A program made the position numbers and the translations under genes. A DNA stretch of 45,401 nt from Candidatus Omnitrophota bacterium (GTDB lineage: Bacteria > Omnitrophota > Gorgyraeia > Tantalellales > Tantalellaceae), in assembly GCA_015231405.1 (NCBI GenBank), contig JADGBR010000026.1, forward strand, positions 1-45,401. The letters run 5' to 3'. This document shows, in pieces, positions 45,001-45,401 of this stretch. Under the pieces are notes generated by a model that was not told the DNA's origin, ran no database searches, and was given only the letters and a program-made list of their open reading frames with translations. How positions within the stretch are numbered: the first letter of the stretch is position 1; each line of letters begins with the position of its first letter.

Positions 45001-45401
45001 GCCGCCTTGACCGGGGCTGGTCTATTGCAGGTTTCCAGCGCGGCTTTCAATGCCGGCATACAGGGCGCTTTCGGGTTCAATACTTCTTACAGCGCCGCTT
45101 CCGCCGGACGGTACATCGACGGCATGAACTCAATGCTCGGCAATAGCGAGACATATCATAACCTCGCGAATGTGGTCGCGAATTTCTCGGCTGGCATGTT
45201 TCAGGTCGCCTCCGACGGTTACGCCAAAGGCACAGACGGCGTCCTGGGATTTAAATCTGAGGTAGATCTTACCCGCGTTGACAATTTCGCCCGGGGTATG
45301 GTCGCCATGACAACGGACGCGGGACTCGGCGCGTCCATGGAAAAAGCTTCCGTGAATTATAACGTCAGCATGTACCAGATAGCCTCAGCGGCCTATGGCG
45401 A
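1..45401 (+). CDS. Internal fragment of a giant multidomain, probably surface-exposed repeat protein (both ends outside window)
   Basis: Frame 1 is open from the first to the last base. I read every codon and found no stop in 15,133 codons, and repeat phase and domain sequence stay coherent throughout, so no frameshift is apparent. All other long frames, on both strands, are shadows. The order is: calcium-loop arrays (residues 1-2330 and 2615-3454), long helical regions with beta inserts, smaller calcium arrays, two CBM5/12-like modules, a degenerate YD-like stretch, a large alpha-solenoid (about 11,371-13,520), an HExxHxxG domain (about 13,521-13,713), alpha/beta repeats (14,432-14,703) and 58-residue repeats to the edge. 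There is no obvious transmembrane segment, Walker motif or SecA-like domain here. Cysteine is very rare (about 23). The likely role is an exported adhesion or fibre protein of a bacterium such as an Omnitrophota member. This is inference, because start, signal peptide and anchor lie outside. Chance or misassembly is unlikely given the unbroken frame. Confidence 0.95.
2371..2955 (+). repeat. Block of fifteen uninterrupted 13-residue (39-bp) calcium-loop units
   Basis: Fifteen consecutive units of exactly 13 residues start at each E-D-[LIV]-D and run without a single indel, ending where the Trp spacer begins (E-L-A-L-A). In these units the Glu falls at loop position 13 rather than 12. The otherwise conserved Gly at position 6 is replaced by His, Arg, Trp or Leu in eight of fifteen units (for example D-G-D-W-N-F-D and D-G-D-H-H-F-D). 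The 13-residue phase and the bulky residue set this block apart from the surrounding 12-residue units. Confidence 0.85.
6223..6690 (+). repeat. Block of twelve uninterrupted 13-residue (39-bp) calcium-loop units
   Basis: Twelve units of exactly 13 residues, again with no indel, again ending directly in a Trp spacer (E-Q-L-I-A...E-W). Gly-6 is replaced by Leu, Lys, Arg, Asn or Ala in five of twelve units. The layout matches the fifteen-unit block at 2371-2955, but the units are clearly diverged in sequence. Two separate homogeneous 13-residue blocks suggest a structural subclass rather than random length drift. Confidence 0.85.
6991..7842 (+). other. Helical, coiled-coil-like segment (residues 2331-2614)
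   Basis: About 284 residues with no calcium loops, rich in Ala, Glu, Lys, Ser and Met with heptad-like hydrophobic spacing (for example around M-Q-I-D-I-K-E-K-Q-A-A-I-D-N-N-L and M-A-D-L-K-E-K-K-L-K-Y-A). The first [YF]-S-T tripeptides appear here (L-Y-S-T-L-S-S). It separates calcium arrays 1 and 2 and probably forms a helical bundle or coiled coil between two rods. No named family was recognised. Confidence 0.7.
7843..10362 (+). repeat. Calcium-loop repeat array 2, residues 2615-3454
   Basis: Same EF-hand-loop type as array 1, about 60 copies by length, and mostly the strict 12-residue form E-D-x-D-G-D-G-N-L-D-x-x. This array is more uniform than array 1. G-N-L-D and G-N-F-D dominate, and V-K-E-D, L-T-E-D and T-G-E-D junctions recur. 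Three Trp-type spacers occur, with aromatic codons at 8284, 9511 and 10150. It ends at D-N-D-G-D-I-D-P-Y, where the sequence switches abruptly to helix. Confidence 0.92.
10363..11169 (+). other. Helical segment (residues 3455-3723)
   Basis: Ala/Glu/Lys/Gln-rich sequence with long predicted helices (for example A-D-Q-A-E-F-A-L-Q-K-A-Q-A-L-A-L-A and A-A-K-V-A-D-L-R-N-V-A-D-L-M-R). It ends with two [YF]-S-T motifs close together (L-Y-S-T-R-G-W-Y-S-T-A-V). It leads directly into the beta insert that follows. No family was recognised; the coiled-coil or bundle reading is inference from composition. Confidence 0.65.
11170..11436 (+). other. Flagellin-IN-like beta insert (residues 3724-3812)
   Basis: A compact beta-rich stretch within helical sequence. 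It reads F-T-G-R-A-G-E-R-V-S-V-T-L-D, then I-D-L-S-A-C-R-D-I-D-D-V-A-E-A-I-N-S, then L-G-G-L-R-I-T-S-T-A-I-G-T-G-A-N, then V-I-I-T-D-G-S. The order 'I-D-L-S, short helix ending in A-I-N-S, L-R-I-T-S-x-x-x-G' is the layout of the flagellin IN motif, also seen in FliD-like and phage tail proteins, where it forms a small exposed beta-alpha-beta unit. I infer a small projecting domain on the stalk. The similarity is by eye only. Confidence 0.5.
11437..13110 (+). other. Long coiled-coil region (residues 3813-4370)
   Basis: Nearly uninterrupted heptad-like sequence with many charged residues, for example L-K-S-R-E-K-E-L-A-K-V-L-K-N-W, K-N-L-A-D-L-Q-E-A-L-N-K-L-E-L-L and Q-T-R-L-E-R-Q-A-E-S-L-R-A-R-Y. 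Helices are broken by short Gly or Ser/Tyr turns near 11830-11900 and 12205-12300. This is typical of a stalk or antiparallel helical hairpins. The composition is Asp/Gly-poor compared with the arrays on either side. Confidence 0.7.
13111..16044 (+). other. Mixed helical region with short Gly/Ser/Tyr-rich loops (residues 4371-5348)
   Basis: Helical stretches (for example T-R-E-E-M-A-D-A-Y-Q-K-Y and near 15361-15560) alternate with loops rich in Gly, Ser, Thr, Tyr and Asn, such as T-P-G-A-G-N-Y-T-N-S and T-P-G-G-P-G-S-M-T-P-L-A-G. Several [YF]-S-T motifs occur (F-S-T-Q-G-W, N-Y-S-T-D, R-Y-S-T-G, A-Y-S-T-S-T-Y). A short beta-like piece sits at 15160-15300 (I-T-G-A-W-T-N-S-S-G-T-W-E-F). The end (S-A-T-G-V-Y-T) introduces the G-V-Y-T pattern seen repeatedly later. 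No named domain was recognised. Confidence 0.6.
16045..16881 (+). repeat. Calcium-loop repeat array 3, residues 5349-5627
   Basis: About 20 EF-hand-loop-type units of the same family as arrays 1 and 2. It begins D-E-D-K-N-R-N-G-V-L-D-G-K and ends D-K-N-D-N-G-R-L-D-V. One Trp spacer lies inside (Trp codon at 16381, in a W-L-P-M-G-I-Y-D context). After the Trp spacer block, the last third (from 16660) is degenerate, with longer gaps between loops. Confidence 0.9.
17074..17232 (+). other. CBM5/12-like carbohydrate-binding module, copy 1 (residues 5692-5744)
   Basis: The pattern Y-x-x-G-D-x-[IV]-T-Y-x-G-K-x-Y-Y-A, then Ser/Thr/Pro-rich sequence, then W-x-x-L-G-W matches the small chitin-binding ChiC/CBM5/12 fold, in which exposed aromatic residues bind polysaccharide. 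Key residues are Y-H-A-G-D-M-I-T-Y-G-G-K-V-Y-Y-A and P-W-T-V-L-G-W. The length (about 53 residues) suits this family. It follows calcium array 3 and is followed by another beta-rich stretch. I infer a sugar- or cell-wall-binding role. A second copy lies at 26935-27081. Confidence 0.6.
17233..17600 (+). other. Beta-rich stretch after the first CBM-like module (residues 5745-5867)
   Basis: Short hydrophobic and aromatic strands (V-Y-T-T-V-A-Y-W-V-S-I, R-V-W-L-G-G-P-T-W-E-S, W-L-H-V-V-D-Y-S-T-V-A-G) with several Trp and Gly residues. It could extend the carbohydrate-binding module or be a separate small beta domain. No family was recognised. Confidence 0.45.
17601..19200 (+). other. Helical, coiled-coil-like region (residues 5868-6400)
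   Basis: Charged amphipathic helices through most of the stretch, for example L-E-E-V-Q-K-Q-I-A-V-Y-I, A-R-A-Q-Y-E-D-L-K-H-A-Y-D-E-N-D and I-N-L-K-K-A-V-D-E-A-N-K-A-E-A. Tyr-Ser-Ser and Phe-Ser-Thr motifs are scattered among the helices (A-Y-S-T-G-L-S-N-S-F-S-T-G). It resembles the stalk at 11437-13110 and is probably another helical spacer. Confidence 0.6.
19201..19700 (+). other. Ser/Thr/Tyr-rich beta stretch (residues 6401-6567)
   Basis: Strikingly rich in Ser, Thr and Tyr, with S-S-S-Y-T-S-R-G, V-T-G-V-F-T-T-S-T-G, Y-S-T-R-T-M-P-G-V-Y-T-T, I-T-G-Y-Y-T-T-G and S-T-P-Y-S-T-V-I-S-E-S-Y-S-T-Y. Imperfect copies of [TP]-G-[VY]-[YF]-[ST]-T follow each other. Such composition is typical of extracellular beta-strand or O-glycosylated segments. 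Function is unknown. Confidence 0.55.
19701..20058 (+). other. Short helical connector (residues 6568-6686)
   Basis: Helical sequence (E-M-A-M-T-Q-L-K-E-V-Y-G-E-T-R-D-L-K) followed by a Tyr/Thr loop and another helix (F-I-M-Q-S-V-W-G-L-K-D-R-V). It joins the Ser/Thr/Tyr-rich stretch to calcium array 4. No domain was recognised. Confidence 0.5.
20059..20508 (+). repeat. Calcium-loop repeat array 4, degenerate (residues 6687-6836)
   Basis: About ten EF-hand-loop-type units, less regular than in arrays 1-3. It includes the incomplete units D-D-G-D-G-I-P-E-E-S-D and D-L-D-N-D-G-I-I-E-W. Two Trp spacers occur (Trp codons 20278 and 20443), one with the full N-E-Q-I-L-A...T-T-W-T-P-F-G-P-F-D pattern. 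Their presence shows that the spacer travels with the loop array. Confidence 0.85.
20509..21130 (+). other. Helical segment (residues 6837-7043)
   Basis: Starts with a hydrophobic loop (V-L-N-I-D-L-T-K-L-P-G-I), then Ala/Lys/Glu-rich helices (Q-Y-L-E-N-A-R-N-K-F-K-E-L-Q-D-L-A and Q-I-A-E-A-K-Y-R-A-V-A-A-Y-S-T-L). It separates calcium array 4 from the beta-rich YD-like stretch. No named family was recognised. Confidence 0.5.
21131..23100 (+). other. Beta-rich, degenerate YD/RHS-like stretch (residues 7044-7700)
   Basis: About 657 residues of alternating Tyr/Thr/Val/Arg strands with Gly-Asp or Asn-Gly turns. YD-like pieces include T-Y-E-Y-Q-G-E-P-G-H-E-R-I-T, R-E-V-D-D-R-G-V-V-H-Y-Y-R-Y, Y-D-T-H-N-N-I-V-T-Y-T-Y and T-G-D-V-L-T-D-Q-Y-G-N. 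RHS/YD repeats form beta shells or ribbons in large surface and toxin proteins. Here the motifs are degenerate, with no typical RHS core ending. It may instead be an unrelated beta-ribbon. It ends directly in calcium array 5. Confidence 0.4.
23101..23280 (+). repeat. Calcium-loop repeat array 5, short (residues 7701-7760)
   Basis: Three to four loops (F-D-K-D-G-D-G-R-A-D-F, D-I-D-K-D-G-N-M-D-V-D-E and D-T-N-G-D-N-V-V-N-S-S-D-Y-A) around one well-preserved Trp spacer (Trp codon 23179, A-S-A-A-G-S-T-W). The last loop is followed by S-S-D-Y-A, as in dockerin-type repeats. It is flanked by beta-rich sequence on both sides. Confidence 0.85.
23281..24765 (+). other. Mixed beta and helical region with a weak hydrophobic stretch (residues 7761-8255)
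   Basis: Beta-like strands (S-Y-V-V-H-V-Y-K-G-K-D-Y-G and F-G-V-Y-S-T-Y-T-G-L-D-Y-G) precede helices (D-V-Q-A-Q-F-M-A-M-Q-T-K-I-E-S-A). Near 24565-24620 lies G-V-L-L-D-L-G-L-G-M-L-I-G-G-A-V-A. This is the most hydrophobic short run of the first 30 kb, but it is broken by Asp and too short for a convincing transmembrane helix. Four [YF]-S-T motifs fall here. No domain was recognised. Confidence 0.5.
24766..24942 (+). repeat. Calcium-loop repeat array 6, short (residues 8256-8314)
   Basis: Four loops: D-Y-N-G-N-G-M-V-D-T-D-E, D-L-D-G-D-G-N-T-D-K-N-E, D-F-D-G-D-G-N-E-D and D-V-N-T-D-G-I-N-S. They lack a Trp spacer. This is the last true array of the protein; only one isolated loop follows, near 26839. 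Confidence 0.85.
24943..25490 (+). other. Helical segment (residues 8315-8497)
   Basis: Helical sequence including Y-Y-S-T-D-G-E-T-L-A-Q-L-K-G-F-Q and M-S-K-R-T-S-A-I-T-G-N-L-D-E-K-K. It connects array 6 to the Ig-like stretch. Nothing further was recognised. Confidence 0.45.
25491..25935 (+). other. Ig-like or beta-sandwich stretch (residues 8498-8645)
   Basis: Regular alternation of short strands: V-G-L-V-W-T-Q-N-G-A-I-V-E-V, Y-T-V-R-I-K-E-N, G-T-Y-S-V-I-V-T-S-G-G-E-Y, V-T-V-V-I-T-D-I-Y and G-T-V-T-L-T-N-G-V-V-T. The size (about 150 residues) and strand pattern fit one or two immunoglobulin-like sandwiches, common in bacterial adhesins. It contains P-G-V-Y-T, again in the recurrent G-V-Y-T context. 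The assignment is by pattern only. Confidence 0.45.
25936..26934 (+). other. Helical region with one isolated calcium loop (residues 8646-8978)
   Basis: Helices rich in Glu, Lys, Arg and Tyr (L-K-A-E-E-A-R-N-Y-T-L-G-I-I and F-A-E-N-R-D-E-L-A-K-E-V-R-Q-K-E). A lone loop, D-D-K-N-H-N-G-T-I-D-K-Y, sits near 26839-26880, just before the second CBM-like module. It may be a relic of a calcium array or a local calcium site. Confidence 0.5.
26935..27081 (+). other. CBM5/12-like carbohydrate-binding module, copy 2 (residues 8979-9027)
   Basis: Same pattern as copy 1: Y-F-P-G-D-V-V-T-Y-G-G-Q-A-Y-V-S, then a Pro/Ala loop, then L-N-W-V-V-D-N. G-D-x-[VI]-T-Y-G-G-[KQ] is shared exactly by both copies, while their loops differ. 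The two modules lie about 3,280 residues apart, each beside calcium-loop sequence. This would suit a multivalent polysaccharide binder. The family call is by eye. Confidence 0.6.
27082..29190 (+). other. Helical region, charge-rich (residues 9028-9730)
   Basis: Long amphipathic helices (K-L-R-G-E-L-A-K-E-E-I-S-E-K-K-E and V-A-V-Q-E-E-E-K-E-Y-R-K-Y) alternate with Tyr/Ser loops (S-S-A-S-Y-S-N-Y-Y-S-D and G-V-Y-S-T-T-A-V-S-A-F-S-T). Trp and Tyr occur regularly. It gives the impression of repeated helical hairpins, but I could not set a period. No family was recognised. Confidence 0.5.
29191..30840 (+). other. Mixed beta/helical transition region (residues 9731-10280)
   Basis: Contains the last [YF]-S-T motif (near 29527) and beta-like pieces (V-T-G-V-Y-T-F-R-G-N-L and I-T-G-D-G-V-Y-F-A-E-D), then helices and an Arg/Asp-rich stretch (30361-30660). 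Past this point, Tyr-Ser-Thr patterns and calcium loops disappear. It marks the boundary between the two compositional halves of the protein. Confidence 0.45.
30841..31860 (+). other. Helical segment at start of the Ala/Leu/Lys-rich half (residues 10281-10620)
   Basis: Helices such as F-L-S-R-L-G-Q-F-G-L-N-N-L-A-L-I and M-K-A-E-L-K-K-Y-L-E-E-A-L-A-L-D-K-L. Asp-Gly loops are absent and Met, Leu, Lys and Ala increase. No family was recognised. It leads into the charged linker. Confidence 0.5.
31861..32190 (+). other. Highly charged Glu/Lys/Arg linker (residues 10621-10730)
   Basis: About 110 residues, mostly Glu, Lys, Asp, Arg and Ala (E-K-E-E-R-M-A-A-A-K-E-R-Q-E-K-E-E and K-K-D-A-E-K-Y-E-S-K-D-K-R). 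Mixed i/i+4 opposite charges and few hydrophobics are typical of a single stable alpha-helix or an extended charged spacer. It divides the preceding helical domain from the next set of helices. Confidence 0.65.
32191..33540 (+). other. Helical bundle-like region (residues 10731-11180)
   Basis: Amphipathic helices about 20-30 residues long, rich in Lys, Leu, Gly, Met and Ser (I-K-A-R-L-K-D-L-K-E-C-G-E-L-L and M-L-S-S-L-K-N-A-G-T-L-M-S-K-L). Helices end in Gly-Asp or Gly-Ser turns. The repeating feel (K-x-L-x-x-L...) resembles the following solenoid, but I could not fix a unit. It ends in a Lys/Glu/Pro linker at 33520-33580. Confidence 0.5.
33541..34110 (+). other. Linker followed by alpha/beta units (residues 11181-11370)
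   Basis: A short E-P-E-K-Q-A-E-K-P-Q-P-A linker leads into strand-helix units: T-V-I-L-Q-L-T-G-G-T-V-T-I-I, then helix, then N-V-T-V-I-L-K-D-G-S-S-I-S-F, helix, and I-T-L-L-I-K-N-T-N-G-T-E-Y-S-L. The beta hairpin plus helix layout recalls the repeats at 43294-44110, though the spacing is less regular here. Confidence 0.45.
34111..38880 (+). repeat. Very long alpha-solenoid, MgtE-N/FliG-like helical repeats (residues 11371-12960)
   Basis: About 1,590 residues of short paired helices with recurring [ILV]-x-x-[ML]-[DKN]-x-x-x-A-[AG]-x-[VIL]-[LI]-x-x-M patterns. Clear examples are S-D-A-A-A-N-V-L-S-A-M-D-A-N-S-A-G-S-V-L, A-A-L-S-G-I-I-L-G-M-D-S-A-S-R-E-L-V and I-D-P-A-A-A-G-K-L-V-D-L-L-D. MgtE N-domains and FliG use the same 'M-D-P-x-x-A-A-x-[IV]-L' helical-repeat code to build a right-handed superhelix, but those have only a few repeats. 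A small Pro/Asp linker (around 35470-35520) interrupts it. There are no calcium loops and hardly any Trp or Tyr. I infer a protein-protein scaffold. HEAT/ARM-type repeats are the alternative. Confidence 0.5.
38881..39480 (+). other. Alpha/beta insert within the solenoid (residues 12961-13160)
   Basis: Strand-helix units: V-S-I-N-F-Q-V-G-A-N-G-A-L-G-A-T-I, then helix, V-T-S-V-N-L-V-F-A-E-S-N-L-K-I-V-V-D-L, helix, and F-A-L-T-A-S-F-D-V-M-G. Beta hairpins recur about 64 and 76 residues apart. The layout (hairpin with G-x-L, helix, G-[VI]-x-x-[VI]) matches the 53-55-residue repeats at 43294-44110, which suggests a shared module. Confidence 0.5.
39481..40560 (+). repeat. Alpha-solenoid continued (residues 13161-13520)
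   Basis: After the alpha/beta insert, helical repeats of the earlier type resume (N-I-V-A-A-L-A-N-D-L-A-I-I-I-A-E-D and S-K-A-A-S-E-I-L-A-A-V-A-G-G-T-P). Ala and Gly increase and units become less regular toward the end. It leads into the HExxH domain. Confidence 0.45.
40561..41140 (+). other. Domain with HExxHxxG metalloprotease-type motif (residues 13521-13713)
   Basis: Contains I-S-H-E-F-M-H-E-A-G, with the His-Glu-x-x-His at residues 13,660-13,664 (codons from 40978). It is preceded by a helix (L-R-N-L-I-K-I-G), as usual for zinc metallopeptidase active-site helices. A beta piece (T-E-V-T-I-G-N-N-K-F-T-V-A-I) and a Y-I-G-F-N strand precede it. The metzincin third ligand (His or Asp, three residues after the Gly) is Val here, with Asp at the neighbouring positions, so activity is uncertain. 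No other HExxH was seen in the window. It could be a zinc peptidase, an inactive relative, or a chance motif. Confidence 0.45.
41141..41360 (+). other. Thr/Pro/Ala-rich linker (residues 13714-13787)
   Basis: Low-complexity linker with T-K-T-Q-P-D-T-S-G-T-T-P, S-T-P-E-P-A-T-V-I-L-P and I-A-P-P-G-T-L-E-A-A-E-T. Pro and Thr spacing suggests a flexible, possibly glycosylated interdomain segment on the C-terminal side of the HExxH domain. Confidence 0.6.
41361..42702 (+). other. Helical region between linkers (residues 13788-14234)
   Basis: Amphipathic helices rich in Lys, Ala, Asp, Met and Asn (V-E-L-D-K-K-M-D-E-F-L-K, K-I-D-A-A-L-K-T-L-A-K-Q-L and G-K-I-V-E-I-F-R-E-M-Q). It includes a G-M-T-P-A-S-K...P-R-G-P-P-Q linker near 42391-42460. 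The sequence M-T-E-P-G occurs at 41839 and again at 42715. Domains are unrecognised. Confidence 0.45.
42703..42717 (+). promoter_or_regulatory. Possible internal ribosome-binding site with in-frame ATG
   Basis: GGAGG at 42703-42707 is followed after 7 bases by ATG at 42715-42717, in the reading frame of the giant gene. Spacing and match to the Shine-Dalgarno consensus are ideal. It falls inside continuous coding sequence (E-G-G-I-T-M-T-E-P-G), so it may be chance arising from Glu-Gly-Gly codons. If used, it would yield a separate C-terminal product. Confidence 0.2.
42718..42990 (+). other. Helical segment before the Ala/Pro linker (residues 14240-14330)
   Basis: Helices V-T-P-E-K-V-T-E-A-G-Q-K-I-G-S-T-L-V and K-A-D-A-L-L-Q-A-A-G-E-L-G-L-T. 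It is short, with no recognised domain. It links the possible internal start to the Ala/Pro linker. Confidence 0.4.
42991..43290 (+). other. Ala/Pro/Glu-rich linker (residues 14331-14430)
   Basis: Low-complexity sequence with repeated P-x-A and A-P-E motifs (P-V-P-G-T-A-P-V-G-A-A-A-P-E-A and E-A-P-E-T-P-A-P-E-E-A). Probably a flexible hinge between the helical half and the alpha/beta repeats that follow. Codon use is more GC-rich than the surroundings, as expected for Ala, Gly and Pro codons. Confidence 0.65.
43294..44110 (+). repeat. Tandem 53-55-residue alpha/beta repeats (residues 14,432-14,703)
   Basis: Copies begin with [TE]-F-[SKG]-[FI]-[ND]-x-x-[GN]-x-L, then strands, a helix and a second strand such as V-x-[IF]-x-G-x-[IL]-G-x-x-x-G. 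Starts are at 43417, 43576, 43738, 43903 and 44068, a spacing of 53, 54, 55 and 55 residues, with a shorter first unit from 43294. Sequence identity between copies is limited, but the hairpin, helix, strand order is clear. A related layout occurs at 33541-34110 and 38881-39480. I do not recognise the family. It resembles a small beta-alpha-beta unit stacked in series. Confidence 0.7.
44111..44673 (+). other. Helical connector (residues 14,704-14,891)
   Basis: Helices and turns between two repeat arrays, for example M-L-M-T-E-V-K-D-A-S-G, V-L-K-N-N-L-L-T-D-L-D and D-L-A-M-Q-I-A-D-N-K-S-L-Q. It may hold a diverged first copy of the 58-residue repeat, but I could not align one with confidence. 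Confidence 0.45.
44674..45401 (+). repeat. Tandem 58-59-residue helical repeats running off the window end (from residue 14,892)
   Basis: Anchors of the form [FYL]-Q-[VI]-[AVS]-x-x-[AG]-[YF]-x-x-G occur at 44674, 44848, 45025, 45199 and 45373, separated by 58, 59, 58 and 58 residues. Between anchors lie a G-x-x-G-F-type loop and helices with F-x-x-A-L-N-G-M or N-F-A-R-G-M. The fifth copy is cut by the window edge. The very regular period suggests a single structural unit. No family was recognised. Confidence 0.75.

Overview
The whole 45,401-base window lies inside one protein-coding gene. Reading from base 1 on the + strand, I followed all 15,133 complete codons and saw no TAA, TAG or TGA. 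The frame is open at both edges, so the start codon, any signal peptide, the stop codon, the promoter and the terminator all lie outside. There are no RNA genes, insertion sequences, CRISPR arrays or intergenic gaps. Every other open frame is a shadow of this one. The encoded protein fragment alone is about 15,000 residues, which makes this a giant bacterial gene. Roughly balanced base composition, many Asp-rich calcium-loop repeats, long helical stretches and carbohydrate-binding-like modules best fit the giant surface proteins reported from metagenome-derived genomes of Omnitrophota (former OP3), thought to be predatory or epibiotic. That assignment is inference, since no phylogenetic marker is present.

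Layout, N to C. (1) Bases 1-6990: a huge array of Asp/Gly calcium-loop repeats of 12 or 13 residues, punctuated by a recurrent Trp-containing spacer. (2) 6991-7842: helical segment. (3) 7843-10362: second calcium array. (4) 10363-16044: about 1,900 residues of mostly helical, coiled-coil-like sequence with one flagellin-IN-like beta insert. (5) 16045-16881: third calcium array, then a CBM5/12-like module near 17074-17232. (6) 17233-30840: alternating helical and beta-rich blocks, with small calcium arrays at 20059-20508, 23101-23280 and 24766-24942, a degenerate YD/RHS-like stretch (21131-23100), an Ig-like stretch and a second CBM5/12-like module (26935-27081). The tripeptide [YF]-S-T recurs through 7021-29540 and nowhere else. 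(7) From about 30841 the composition changes to Ala/Leu/Lys/Met-rich: helices and a charged linker (31861-32190), then a very long alpha-solenoid resembling MgtE N-domain/FliG-type helical repeats (34111-40560), interrupted by alpha/beta segments. (8) 40561-41140: a domain with one HExxHxxG metalloprotease-type motif. (9) 41141-43290: linkers and helices. (10) 43294-44110: tandem 53-55-residue alpha/beta repeats. (11) 44674 to the window end: 58-59-residue repeats that run off the edge.

Taken together, the architecture looks like an exported, calcium-stiffened fibre: rod-like loop arrays and coiled coils for reach, sugar-binding-like modules for attachment, and a helical-repeat half that may be a scaffold or cell-proximal part. 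Very low cysteine content (about two dozen in 15,133 residues) fits an extracytoplasmic protein. All functional statements are inferred from motif recognition by eye.
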